Origin: Stenopsyche tienmushanensis
Lineage: Eukaryota; Arthropoda; Insecta; Trichoptera; Stenopsychidae
Length of the DNA: 64,000 bases
Reading direction: 5' to 3'
Assembly (NCBI GenBank): GCA_008973525.1
Contig: WACJ01000522.1
Span: 1,364,001 to 1,428,000 of the forward strand
The notes beneath the pieces are model-generated. The model was not told the origin of the DNA. It made no database searches and saw only the letters and a list, made by a program, of their open reading frames with translations. The translations under genes and the position numbers were made by a program. Of this stretch, positions 10,431-21,808 are shown piece after piece (within the stretch, counting starts at the first letter, position 1; every line of letters starts with the position of its first letter).

Positions 10431-11269
10431 TTTCTTATTAAGTTTTCATACATTAAAAATATCTCCAAGGAATGTGATTATGGTGACTCTGAAAAATGTT
10501 TGCGCCGTCATTTATTCATGTTGCTATTTTTATTCCACATTAGTAGCGAATGAAACGAGCCACAATTTTGTAAAATATGTTCTCAGACAACGTACAGGAT
10601 TCGTACCTCCAGTGGAATGAAATTGGGATGATTCAGCGGTCTTAAAATAAATGGGATGACATTTCATCTTCCCTCAAACAAATGAGATGGTTTTTAAAAT
10701 AAGCCTGAGCTAAACATCAACAGACGTATGTTACTTAATATCTAAATACATCATCACTTATGAATGGCTCGTCGAAAGACTCTTAGTGGATAATTTAAAG
10801 AAGGATCATAATTTGTAAATTAAATAATATGATACATAGTTTCCTAATGCGATTCTGAAAAGAAATTTGCATATCAATGTAAAATTTGTAATTATTCTTT
10901 ATATAGTCGAAAAAAGTTTTTGTTAAAATGTTATACTTTGTTGAGTTGCCGTGAAAGCTTTAAATTTTTTGATTTTATTCTAAAGAAAATAAATTTTTAA
11001 AAAAATTGCTAAAACTTGGCTAAATACGATATTGAACATCTTACACGTGTCTCCCACCGGACGACGATTCTTGCAAAATCGAAACATCTTGCAGTGGATG
11101 CGATGGCAATAACGACATTCCTTAGAGCGATACAGAAATAACTACGGATGTGAAGCGACAAAAAGCACCCAAATTGTAAGGAGTCCCTCGGAAGAACCGT
11201 CTACGCCTCGTAACCGCTGCCAAGTTTGAAGACGCTACGTTGTTTAAAACTTGGCAATCTTTATGTGAT
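10431..11269. other. intergenic DNA; mariner-like flank near 11215-11245
   Basis: CAAGTTTGAAGACG at 11225-11238 is shared, in reverse, with 7343-7356, so the 5' non-coding part of mariner family B probably begins hereabouts. No coding region recognised upstream of that. Confidence 0.4.
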
Positions 11270-11848
11270 ATAACGACGATTAATATCAAAACAGAGCTAG
11301 ATTCTCTGAGGGAGTCTGCTCCTTCGTTTACAACAGTAAAATATTGGGTGGCAGACTTCAAACGAGGCCGTACGAAAGACGAAAATCGCCGTGGTTGATC
11401 AAATGAGGTAAACACGCCAGAAATGGTTAAGGCTAGCATTTGAAAAAGTACTATATATCGCATATTGACTGAAAATTTGTACATGAGAAAGCTGTGCGCA
11501 AGATGAGTGACGCGTTTGCTCACAATGGAACAACAAACAGCGCCGTGAAGATGTATTTTGGGTTGTTTTACAGCAATAAAGTCGAATTTTTGTGTCGATT
11601 CATAGCCATGGATGAAACATGGATCCATCCCTTCACACCTGGGACAAACATAGACTGAAAAGGGAGAATCGGCTTCAAAGAAGGGATCACTCGCGGACTT
11701 TTCTCACTATAAATAGGGTATCGAAGCTATTGAACGTCGCTGGAAAAAGTTTATCGAACTGAAAGGAGACTATGTTGAGAAATACTGGTATATTTTGCCA
11801 ATTTTCTAATGTTTTATTTTGGGTCGGGTACTTCTGGGACTATCCTCG
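11270..11848 (+). mobile_element. mariner (family B) with internal deletion
   Basis: The right terminal repeat GGTACTTCTGGGACTATCCT is followed by CG at about 11827-11848, the reverse of the 6886 end. The left terminal repeat was not found; the matching region starts near 11225. It carries both the N-terminal and C-terminal parts of the transposase but lacks much of the catalytic centre. Confidence 0.75.
11275..11805 (+). pseudogene. mariner transposase, N- and C-terminal parts
   Basis: In order: KTELDSLRESAPSFTTVKYW then VADFKRGRTKDENRRG (11297-11397), NTPEMVKAS, ILTENLYMRKLC-R-like (11460-11505), LTMEQQ (11517-11534), VEFLCRFIAMDETWIHPFTP (about 11580-11640, with the first catalytic D), then a jump to the C-terminal IERRWKKFIELKGDYVEKYW and a stop near 11804. 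The remaining two catalytic aspartates are deleted and several frameshifts separate the blocks. The C-terminus is intact and matches the mellifera/mauritiana-type mariners in form. Confidence 0.8.
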
Positions 11849-12916
11849 AAACTGAATGGGAAAAATTTAATTGCTCCTGTCTAAAAGTAAAATTGAAACG
11901 TTAATTAACGCCAATATGGTTAAATATAGTAATTTATATAATCACTGTAATTCAAATCTCTAAATCGATGGTATATTTAAGCCGAAATCAAAGACCCTTA
12001 GATAAATTCTCTTGTAAAGATAGCAGCTAACCAAGGCACTGAGCTTAAAAGCTCAGTCGCTTATGCGAATAGTTTCAAAGTAAATTTAATATTCTGATCC
12101 TATTGGACCATAAAACTAAATCTTTATCAGATTTAATGTAAATTCGCGAAGTTGTTTTTATTTCATTTTGATAATTAATGGGCTGGCGTAAATAACGGGC
12201 AGCCTTTTCGCAACTTTTGACACAACATCCAGACAGTTTTATTGGCTAGGTGTTTCGTGATGTGGAAAATTATACATTCGGAAATTCTCCATTTATATCA
12301 ATTTAATTAGTCTATAAATTTAATTGCGTCGCTGCTAAAGTGGATTAATATCGAATATAACATAGTCGAGGGGCAGTTTTTATTAGCGCCATTGTTTTAT
12401 AACATCGGTTATCCCTTTTAGTCCGGTTGTCTGCTTTTATTACGCCGCCGAAATATGGCTAACACGACCTCTCACTTTTGATAATTAAAAGCAAATTAAT
12501 AGCTATGAACACTTCCTAGCTCATTTCGTATTCAGCTTAAGTATGCCCGAATACAAACAAATTATACGCCGACACAAAAAAAAGCACGCAGCGAAGCTTT
12601 TGTCGTCGAAGGAGGCAGTCAAGTTTACGTGCTGGGAGAAAGAAGAGCTTTTGATCTATCGCTTTTAATTATTATTGTACGCATTAAAGCAAATTTTACC
12701 ACTTAGAATCACTTTTAAAGTTGGACATAAATCAAATTATTCGCCGGCTATAATGTTTAATAGCGTTGAGTGAAATTTCAAATTGGGTGAGAGCCTGTTA
12801 AATTATCATAATTTTTTAAAAAAATCGATGATTAATAACAAAATGTATTGACCAGGAGAAGCATAAGAATAATAAGTATAGTAATATTAGGTCAATCTAT
12901 TATTATTGTCGAATCG
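11849..12916. other. intergenic DNA; perfect small hairpin at 12038-12057
   Basis: ACTGAGCTTAAAAGCTCAGT at 12038-12057 is a perfect inverted repeat with 9-base arms and a 2-base loop. Around 12170-12560 there are many TAATTA/TTAATT motifs mixed with GC-rich words, a style common in developmental enhancers, but I can support no function. Confidence 0.4.
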
Positions 12917-13010
12917 CACTTCTGACACCAATGTAACGTAGTGGAGCTAAGGCGCTCTCTGAGCAAAGTCTCCGGGCCGCTCCCCGCTCTCACATGTCCA
13001 CCGAGATGCT
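12917..13010 (-). repeat. LTR 3' end plus tRNA-Leu primer site
   Basis: On the minus strand the LTR end (GTAGTGGAGC reversed, ending CGTTACA at 12932) is followed by TGGTGTCAGAAGTG (12930-12917). That is complementary to the CACTTCTGACACCA 3' end of tRNA-Leu. The LTR is truncated beyond about 13010. No internal domain follows. Confidence 0.7.
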
Positions 13011-13404
13011 GTATCGCATACGCAAGAAGCGATAGATTTATGGTAACATATTAAATATCAGGAAATGTCAACGGCGATTCTGGAAGAAGGTGCTGAGTTC
13101 AAGTGGATGAAATTATAAAAAAAAAACAACAATATCCAACAATAACTATTGAAAAATTATTAAAGAAGACCAAATTTAAAAGAAAACTTTTTGTGTGTCG
13201 TAGGATGTTAAACTAATAATTTATTTTGAGGCTATAGATAATAATGGAAATTACTTTATATAACAATATTTAAATAAAGTTGTTGTGCGAGACGTTTAGC
13301 GGATGTCCCATGTTAACGTATATTGGTCGGGTAAAGCGAAGCAGGGACGGGGAAAAGAAGGATGCGCGCGCAAAGCGGCGACTAAGCTCTGCTCACGGGA
13401 GAGA
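13011..13404. other. intergenic DNA, nothing recognised
   Basis: AT-rich to 13300, then a GC-richer run up to the next repeat. No motif. Confidence 0.45.
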
Positions 13405-13950
13405 GGGAGACAGATAATAGACGACAGACAGCGACTAACTGGATTGGGGGATCATTAATATGCGTTCCCATTTCCTGCGCTGCTGTGTAGTCTGTTCTGG
13501 GTTACTCCGATCTAGTCACACAGAGAGAGTCTTCCACTGATATTTTAACCCCGATAGAAACGCTATAGTCAGAGCGTCCAGGCACTCACTCCTTTTGTTC
13601 CGCACCTTCCAGAGGAGGCGAGATTTCTGCAGGAAAGTCAGCTTCAGACTTTTGCACCCATGGGTGCGGCGGAGGGGGAAGGAGACTATGCTGTTGACGA
13701 TAGTGGTGAGCCTTTGATACAGTCTCCAAAAATAACTGTAATCGGCTGTCCCACACACCCCTGTATGGGTACGCAGCACAGGGTGACCTGCGCACCCAAC
13801 TTATGATAACTGGGCTATCTCAACTGCGTTTGATGAGCAAACCGACGAGGTTACCTTCGCGCACCTCTACTCCATATTGCTATCCCAGGGGTTCAATCGT
13901 TGCCCACGAACGTAGGGTTGGTTCCTCTCCCTGGGGCTTTATTCGAAAAT
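13405..13950 (+). repeat. LTR-element internal domain (leader family)
   Basis: Shares, in order, ACAGACAGCGACTAACTGGA, CATTTCCTGCGCTGCTGT, the CCAGAGGAGGCGAG block, the GGGTACGCAGCACAGGGTGA hairpin (13767-13797) and the TTTGATGAGCAAACCGACGA block with 28-29 kb, 38-39 kb, 43-45 kb and 53-54 kb. Here it runs from its start to its end but lacks the segment with the CTAGCCACGGAGACGAG motif. No protein domain is seen, and ORFs on either strand are not conserved between copies. Confidence 0.75.
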
Positions 13951-15109
13951 CATGTTTATTTATTTTTTTAAAATGGATCAAAATATTTGAAAATAGGTGG
14001 GAAATTACCCTCGGAAATATTTTGTGTTGACCTTAGGATGCTGTTATTTGTTGTAATTTCATCATTTTTTCCCCACATTCTCTATTCGTGAACAAATGGA
14101 AAGAGTCAAGAATCGTATTTAAATGTTTAAAAAAGTGTTAAAATTAAATTCGTTAACCTTCCGAGGCACAACCACGAAAAATCGCTTTAAATTAAAATTA
14201 GGGAGCATTAATTACTGAAACGATTGGTCAGTGGTTTATAATGGAGCTCTAATTTGGATCGTGTATATTTCAAGCTTTAAACCAAATACGTGATTAATCC
14301 GTGTTCACCGATCACCACATTGGTGGGCATACGTTTTAAGCGTCCATTTCTAAACATATTGAAAGTGTCCGGCATCAGAGCAATCGACGATTTCTAATTT
14401 AAAACCAAATCAGTAAACACGCACAATTGATGAAATTTGATCACTCTGTGTACCAAATATCAATCGAAAAGCGTTTTGGGACATATTTGCATATGAATGT
14501 GACTTTTTAAAAATAAATTAGTATATATTTTTTGCATCAATTCCGCGAGCTTTTATACTAAATAATCTCTAATGTGCACTTTGCTCGAAGCCATTTCAAA
14601 AACATGAAAGCCACTTTAATGCAGAATTGTTAGAACAAAGCTGAAAGGAATGCATTAAGGACACTACAATCAAACAAATTGCACCTTTATACATTTTTAA
14701 CCGCACTTTCGAAAAAAATGTTTGTTTAAATACACTTTTGTGTATCTAAATTTTTAAATTTAAATGTTATATAATATATGATTTATCATACATCATAATG
14801 GTTCAATTGATTTAGCAAAGAGCATGTTAATGTCCAAGATGCATCTCGCATTGGATGTTACCATAGATTGCAATTAATACAATGCTATAATTGATAGCGA
14901 CTGTCGTTTAACGACGTGTTAAATTCATCAAGTACTAAATATCATTATTAGTATAATTAAACGATATTTATAATGAAAATTGCTTCATAAACTGATAGAA
15001 TTCTTCCTTGGATTTTTTATTTTACGTCATCATTAAAGCATTGATTTCAATAAGTATTATTCAAATAAAGTTAAATTGAATAAAATAGTAGATATAAAAA
15101 CGACATTAA
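13951..15109. other. AT-rich intergenic DNA, nothing recognised
   Basis: No coding potential, no repeat ends. Confidence 0.5.
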
Positions 15110-15541
15110 GATGGACGATTTACTATCCCCACGTAGTATTGCTGTTCATCTGAGCAGATTTAATTCACCAGCGACATCTTCCGTCTCTCTTCAGGTGCAA
15201 TGTGTTATTTTAACAGCGCCATCTCTTGTGGCCCTACGGAGACATTGCACCTGCATACCGACCGATCGCTTCTTGCGCGTGCATCGCTGCCGGTTGGGGA
15301 GTGACGCGCAGAAGGCGGGAGTCGGGAGAGTCGTCGGTTAGCCTTGGCTGCGGGATGTCGGCCCTCTTGCATCCAGATCTCTCTCTCTCGTGTGGAATAA
15401 ATAGTTATTTAGAAAAGAGTATTTTTATTCGACGCACGTTTATTCCCATTCATTCGTCCAGCAATATCCCGACGAGCACGTAGGCGCGGGGAGCCGCTCG
15501 GGGACTTTGCCTTCGAGAGCGCCCCAGCCTCAAAGTTACAA
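15110..15541 (+). repeat. LTR, near full length, no primer site
   Basis: About 432 bp, homologous along its length to the LTR at 47211 and the reverse LTR at 59918-60366, ending CTCAAAGTTACA at 15541. It contains the LTR hairpin (AGGTGCAATGT at 15193-15203 with ACATTGCACCT at 15242-15252) and AATAAATAG at 15396-15404. The next bases are mariner sequence, not a primer site, so this is probably a solo LTR left by recombination. No clear target duplication was found. Confidence 0.8.
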
Positions 15542-15722
15542 ACATATCCAAAGTGAAAACAATGTTGATTGTCTTTTTTGACACCAAGGGTTTGTACCTC
15601 AAAGACAGACCGTCAACGCTACCTGCTACGTGGATGTTCTGGAAAGATTGGGGGAAAAGGACCATTTAGGCGCTGCATCACGACGTCTCTGCGTTTTGGC
15701 TGACTGCTCTGATGAAGGTTAC
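15542..15722 (+). pseudogene. mariner transposase catalytic fragment
   Basis: Reads NISKVKTMLIVFFDTKGL and, after a frameshift near 15595, VPQRQTVNATCYVDVLERLG. In mariner transposases this is the segment between the first and second catalytic aspartates (KVKTMLI-FFDSKGI-HHEFVP-GQTVN). The LTR just upstream probably replaced or displaced the N-terminal half. A related copy is on the minus strand at 34500-34660. Confidence 0.75.
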
Positions 15723-15998
15723 TGTCTAGGTCTTTGATAGGGCCATAGGAGATTCTTACTTACTTATGGTGGCGTTTATAACCCTATAAGAGAGCCCTGG
15801 CTACCAACAACGCTTGTCGCCATATTCGTCTGTCCTGGGCTTCTTCCCTCCAATTGCGATTGGATCTCATGGTTTCAGAGCCTGAGGTCTAGTCTCGAAG
15901 AGTTTCAAAAATTTGGGAGATTCGGTGAGAAAAATGTATAGATGCTCGCGGAGAGTACTTTAAATAATATTAGTAATACCCATATTGTCAATAAATTA
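15723..15998. other. intergenic DNA with a dispersed-repeat-like stretch
   Basis: CTTACTTACTTATGGTGGCG at about 15749-15768 and the following GC-richer 90 bp resemble a motif often seen in insect retroelement tails, but I have no second copy in this window. Confidence 0.3.
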
Positions 15999-16019
15999 AA
16001 TATATATATATATATATAT
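15999..16019. repeat. (TA)n microsatellite
   Basis: About ten TA units. Confidence 0.9.
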
Positions 16020-16106
16020 CATTATTTTTGGAACACACACTGTATTCTATATGTTCACCTAAATATCTAGTTACTACATTCAATATTGATCACATGACTA
16101 GATAAT

Positions 16107-16340
16107 ATGAAGAGATCATCTCGGGGTAAAGAGTTGTTTCACCGTGTCAGCGGTCCGAAAGATGGACCGGTTGGATATACAGACCTTGTGACTTTTCGTT
16201 TATGGCTTTCTGTAAAAGCTATGGATATAAAACTGTCCCCAGAGCTTTCTACAATCCATACTCGATTGTTAAAGCTATATTTGCGGCTGGGAACTTGTAG
16301 GGGTACGTACTACATATGGTTTTATGTCATATTTATATGA
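16107..16340 (+). pseudogene. LINE ORF2 C-terminal scrap
   Basis: The open frame starts at 16107. The residues HRVSGPKDGPVGYTDLVT (about 16139-16192) align with CRVRGPCEGPVGHKDLVT near the end of the LINE protein at 40087-41706, the tail after the zinc knuckle. After about 16215 the similarity ends. It is a relic of a related but distinct R1-type element, without a visible 3' UTR or poly(A). Confidence 0.6.
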
Positions 16341-16696
16341 TTTTAATTATTTAAAATGTCAGCAAACGGATTTTCAATCGCGTTTTTTTAAAGTTTTTAT
16401 AGGGCAATATATATATATATTATATTATTAACTAGTTTTAAAATAGAAATATTTATATGTATATCTTAATAGTCTAAGAGTTACTTAGTTGTCAGTATTT
16501 AGCTAACTTTTCCTCGCGTTCAGAGCACTAGTAGTCTCAAGAAGTCGGGAAAGAGTGTTCCATACAGGACGAACATGAATTAATTCGGGTCAGAGACAGG
16601 TCTCCCGGTTTTCATTAAAACCTTTAAAAAATATATATTTCATATTTTGACACATTGTAGATTAGAGACATTTTGTACATATTATATATTCTAAAT
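16341..16696. other. AT-rich intergenic DNA
   Basis: A short TA-rich run near 16404-16425. Nothing else. Confidence 0.5.
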
Positions 16697-16697
16697 A

Positions 16698-16788
16698 CAG
16701 TCAACCCTTCTAAAGCATCGAGATAGGAATCACGCTATAAAAAGTTAGCTATTCATACAAAATTAGACGCTATAGAAGGGTTGACTCA
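16698..16788. mobile_element. tiny pogo/Tc1-like MITE
   Basis: Inverted ends CAGTCAACCCTTCTAAAGC (16698-16716) and GCTATAGAAGGGTTGACT (16769-16786) enclose about 50 bp, with TA just outside on the left and nearby on the right. Size, TA flank and CAGT start suit a pogo-type miniature element. No second copy in the window. Confidence 0.65.
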
Positions 16789-19700
16789 TATTACTCATTT
16801 CGATAATTGCATATATTTTGATAATGTTGAACTCATAAAAATTATTGCTATGATCCTTTATGGTTGTTGATCGAAATAAAATAATGCATAAAAAGGGTTT
16901 TTTTTTGTGTAAAAGTGTATCTGTAAATCGAAATGTTTAAGTAAGCTCGTTAGTATGTCACAAAACCTGGCATTCCAAATGAAAAATTGTAAATTGTAAT
17001 TTGGCTTCTTCACAATCGGCTTCCCTTGGATCATTGTAAATATCCACAATATCCTGAATTCATTTGAACTTTTCGTCGAGCCAACTTACATGCCCCAAGT
17101 CTCAAAGCAATATAAGCTACTTTGTATTCGTCAATAGGGCGAACGCTCGAGTCAGAGGACGCAAACCTTTCCCTTATTAAAAAGTCAGATAAAATATAAA
17201 TTTCCATATTCCCGTACGTTATCTGCGTGAGTTAGTAGCGTGATAGGTAAAGGCCCGACAGTGAATAAATAAAATATGGTCTCGGTAACCCACTTATTGT
17301 GGAAGGCTCCTGCAGTACCGCAGCAAAAACAACCTTATGTAACCCTTGAAATATCGACTGAAAACCAATACAAACATCCGTGCACCGATTTATTTCGCGT
17401 ACTTTTCCATTACGTTTTTCATGCTGAGAGTATGGCAAAAAGGCCAGTGGAAAAGCCAGCTCTAGGGTCCATTTCAATATTTGCAGTGGATCAAACCAGC
17501 ATCGACAGGCAGACCTGATGGATAGTTTTGTGAGCGTATTGAACGTTTTAATTTAATCAATCATGCTTGCGTAAGCAAATTTGATTGATTTATTATTTTA
17601 TATGGGTATCGATAAACGCGTTGTTTGGAGGAGGGCTTACAAATTTGGGTCGATTGTTCGATTGGGAATTAAAATTGATTGACAAAAACCATTGTTGAAA
17701 CAGATAAACAAACAAAAGTGAAAAGAGCCATTCAATTCTCATTTTAAAGTGCAATTCTTTTATATTATATATGTATTTAGGCAAAACCTTAAACATTTAT
17801 ATCTAACTTTATGTTACACCGACATTAAACGTTTTCTTAAGTACTCATATCGATTCTGTAGGGAGTCTTAATCTTACTGATTGCGTTCTTGGATTGTTCG
17901 ATATGTCAGCCCAAGCAAATAAATAAATGAACAGAAAAAGCCCCTTAAAGTACTGAAAAAGATTTGGCGCCTACATTTGTAATTCTTGAAGGTTTACCCG
18001 ATTGTAGATAGTATTTATCAGTTCTTGTGTCGATCGACATTTATATGTGAATCGAGATTATGATAACTTATGATTTAAAATATAGGGAGTTTTTCAGCGG
18101 ACTGGGTAACTTGTTGTCTTAGGCCGTTTTTAACGTTTTTATAATGCTAAAAAACAGTTCCCTGGTGGGTCACCAAAGCGATATAGTTACTATTTTCTTT
18201 ATTTTTTGTATATTTATGTTATAATAGATGCATATTCTCTGTGTACAACAAAATAACATAATTATATTTTGTGCTATATTCCAATTAAACAGTCACATAA
18301 AAACAGTCCCCTGCACCATAACAGGCCAAATATGGAATTTAGGTATGAAAGTGTCATTAATAAAATCGATGAATAAGATGGCGAAATCCACGCACACATT
18401 TCTAAAGCTCTACAATAATAAAATTCAAATATTTAGACTGGTTCTATAATTTAAGACTTAGAGTACTTAAATGTTCTTATAGTGTGATTTTTTTTTATAG
18501 TAGTATTACATAAATATTTCAAAGATTGGATTTTTTCTACTGAAACTGTATTTTTCATTTAAATACATAGTCTTTTAAGATAGATAACAATCCCTCTGAA
18601 CAACTTTCTGAGGACGATTTACTGAAAAACACCCATACACATTTTTCTATTGATGAGACTATAATAATAAATTTGCTTAAATTTTAGTCATATTCAGCAG
18701 TAAATTATTAATCGAATAAAAATATTTTTCATCATAAAAAAATACTTCGTAAATTTGAGGAGTAGTTCTTTGAAACTAAAGATATCTGGGAAGAAAGCTC
18801 ATGAACTTTTTAAGGATTTTAAACTTTCATAGCGATAAAAGATTTGCTTATAGACTTATCCATTGAGGATACTTTAAAAAGAATTTAAATCTATAAGCAT
18901 TTTGAACGTCTTAAATTTTTAAGCTTTCGAATTCATAATAAGACAATTTTAATACAGCAAAATCTATTGGATTAAACAAACATAGACGATGAATAGATAT
19001 CATCACTGTCTATTAATGAACATCTTATAAACATTATATTAAAAGAAAATTCAATTAGGATCATCAAAGAAGGATTTATCGATATATTCGATATTAGTGA
19101 TGATTATTTCACTAACTGTACAAAAAATATCTATTGAAAATGTATACACTTCCAATCGAGCAAATTTGTTGTAATTATGAAGTTAAGTGATACAGAATCT
19201 CTAATGAAGAACCACCACGTCATTTGGAGAAGATTTCTGCGTAATTGGGGCTCCCGCTTTGGCTCACCCAGATGAAGCCGACACGTCATCCATGTATTCG
19301 AACCAAATTCAATTTATATGTCATCCACTTATGGCTTGGTTTTGAATAACTTGAACTCAATAATATATATCAATTTGTTTGTGTTAAGTTGCTCAGTTTT
19401 TGGCGTAAAATCTTGTTGATATTAAAAATAACAAAATAATGATCAGTTTTTCTGAATAAATGTAAAAATGGGACAAGTTGCAAGGTTTCCCGGGAGATTT
19501 GTGAGCAGCTCAAGAAGTGCACGAAACGTCACACGCTGCTGTTGAAAACGTACTGAACATAAAAGATATCTGGCTCGTATTCCTAGGAGAGCGGCCAGTG
19601 TTTAAATATGAATAGAAGCAGACTTTATAGAGTCTTAAGTTTTTTATGGGGGAGTCGTGAGGAGCGGAAAAGCGGTTATTCCGTTTCCGCTTAGCCGAGT

Positions 19701-20279
19701 AGTTCGCGACTGTCCCGTGGCAGTTAAAAGTCCCGGCATGCATTTAATCTGTAAATATTTGATCCGTGATTCGCCGCTTGTGCCTAACGAACGTGAATAA
19801 CCTATCGCGAATCCTGGCACATGCTCTAACCATGTATTATTCATGCACCACCCCTTTGATTGCTGCCAATATCTTTTTCCCGGGACTCTCATCCTTCTTC
19901 GTCCTCGTTCGTGGAATCCGCATTACTTATGATCAATTTTGGTTGTTTTACAATGAGATGTGAAGCGTGTAAGCTTTGCAACGTATAGAAAATGAATTCT
20001 ATGCTGAATTATTCAAATGGAACCTGCTCCAATAAGTTCTCTACAATACGACAAATGGCGTTTCGGATGTATGAATCGATTTGTAATCTAAATATGTCAA
20101 TGTATATGTATTTTTTTTAAACGAAAAAAATGCTTTAAATATATGAAAAATATTTTTGGTAATATTGCTAGCCTGGGAAAAATGGCATCCCCACTTAATG
20201 GCGCTGTTAATCAGTTAGAAAACAGTTAGAAAAACGATAGTATTTCTATTCATACTCGACCACCTCCATCCCACTTCTC
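16789..20279. other. AT-rich intergenic DNA, no supported gene
   Basis: Several short ORFs (for example 17276-17518, 18228-18449 and 19766-19963) carry no motif, are overlapped by equal ORFs on the other strand, and look like chance. No terminal repeats or tRNA-like boxes noticed. A small inverted repeat, GCGGAAA...TTTCCGC, sits near 19656-19690. Confidence 0.45.
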
Positions 20280-20420
20280 AGTTTCATCATGATCCGATAA
20301 CAGAACGAACCCGCGTACGAGCGCGGTTATACAGGCGAACACGTGGGAGTGGGAAGCGGGTCGGAAATTCTGCTCCATAAGTGCCCCCGCTTTACCACGT
20401 TGCATTGGTGTCAGAATCGG
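20280..20420 (+). repeat. LTR end remnant with tRNA-Leu primer site
   Basis: CCACGTTGCA is followed by TTGGTGTCAGAA (primer core 20406-20416), as at 26491 and 53788. The upstream 100 bp is only weakly LTR-like. A hAT element begins about 15 bp downstream. Confidence 0.5.
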
Positions 20421-20432
20421 CAGGTAACATGA

Positions 20433-21470
20433 TAGCATTCCAATCCGGATATTCGGATATTCGATATTCGGATATAATCGCCAGTTTTCGAACTATTCCA
20501 TATTCGGATATTTGGGGAAATATCCGAATAGTATTCGAAATAATTTTTGCCCGGTTGACACACGTCTGGAATAACGATTTTCGCAATTTAAGAACGTAAA
20601 ATTGGAGTTAAACCATCGCTAAAACACACAATTATTATTATTTTGAATCAATGACATTGATTGTTGCCAGTAGCGCTATCTGCCTCATTTCTGTTCTCAG
20701 AGAAGTTAGAGAGTTTTTGACCCGCTTAAGGTTGTTTTCGTTTTAATGAGTTTCGCCGATGTGAGATAAGATTTGAAGTGTCCACGAAAACGGTATGCAT
20801 AGACTTAGCTGGCGCAAAAAGCAAGTATTATCTGCTGATGCATGACGGGATTTGACGGCTGTGTACGTCAAAGTGTTAATATAATATTTTAACAAATCGA
20901 CGAAAGATCACACGAATACTGGGGTATTCACTACCTGAGTGAAACCATTACTTAAGGATATTGTTTTTTTTCCTTCCCCGAGCTCTGGTGCTATGAATAT
21001 CTTATCTGTTGTGGAAATAACACCTCATTCTCTTTCAATTTCAAAATTGCATCATGAAATGCAAAATTCAATGTTGTTTCTCGCGAAAACGAAGAAATAT
21101 GACAGTACAAATAACTTGAAAAAAGATTTTAAATATTTTGATCAATATAGAAGGACAGAAAAGTTGGACGTGTTGTTTAATACACTTCTAACAATAAAAC
21201 CAACGTAAACAGCTACTGAACGAGCATTTTCAAAGGCAGGACTAACTAAAACTAAATTAAGAACAAACAACAAACATTAAATGCTCTGTTATATTTAAAA
21301 AATGAATTTTCAAGTTTCAATAAATGATAAAAATACGCTCGTTTTCAATGGTAACGTTTGTTATTTTCATACTTCAAAAACTATTCGGATATTCGAATAT
21401 ATCCGAATAGTGGCAATTGGTACTATTCGATATTCGAATAGCTGATAATGACGAATAATTGTAATCCCTA
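20433..21470 (+). mobile_element. hAT transposon, internally deleted
   Basis: The left end TAGCATTCCAATCCGGATAT and the right end read in reverse (TAGGGATTACAATTATTCGT) are related. Both subterminal regions are packed with GGATATTCG/CGAATATCC words (20442-20530 and 21370-21440), typical subterminal repeats of hAT elements. A transposase C-terminus lies between. I could not find a clean 8-bp target duplication. Confidence 0.7.
20939..21330 (+). pseudogene. hAT transposase C-terminus (dimerisation domain)
   Basis: A single frame reads 89 codons to 21208, then past a TAA into TATERAFSKAGLTKTKLRT and, past further stops, MLCYI and KMNF. This is the hAT C-terminal dimerisation region (usual form P-[TS]-S-T-x-S-E-R-x-F-S-x-A-G). 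The N-terminal BED zinc finger and the catalytic D/D regions are missing. At least three stops show that it is dead. Confidence 0.8.
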
Positions 21471-21513
21471 ATGCTGAGCCATTGTGGATGGAAGGTAGCG
21501 CGTTGGTTACAGT

Positions 21514-21550
21514 CCACTTCTGACACCAATGTATCTGGTGTCAGAAGTGG
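21514..21550. repeat. head-to-head pair of tRNA-Leu primer sites
   Basis: CCACTTCTGACACCA (21514-21528) and its exact reverse complement TGGTGTCAGAAGTGG (21536-21550) flank ATGTATC. Each half is the primer-binding sequence of the local LTR family, one per strand. The arms are perfect over 15 bp. Confidence 0.9.
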
Positions 21551-21808
21551 GCAACTTTTTTTAACGAATGCAATTCACTGTATTGATATTATTTAAAGTA
21601 TTGATATTAAGTAATGCTAATTTCTATTTAAGAAAATATTTTAAAAAAAATAGAAATCAGGCACTGAAAAGCATTTCTATTCAACAATGTATTTTAGCAT
21701 TAGATATTTGCACTTTATTTCAATATTTTTAGCGCCAACTTTGAACCGAAGCTTATGGATATATTTTAAAATACACTTGGGTCTGTTTTTATGCTATTGA
21801 TATTATTT

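Noticed and set aside
11122..11628. 168-codon reverse-strand ORF
   Set aside because: It lies antisense to ordered mariner transposase blocks on the forward strand. No domain of its own.
17276..17518. 80-codon ORF with ATG
   Set aside because: A reverse-strand ORF of the same size overlaps it, and no motif or neighbour supports it.
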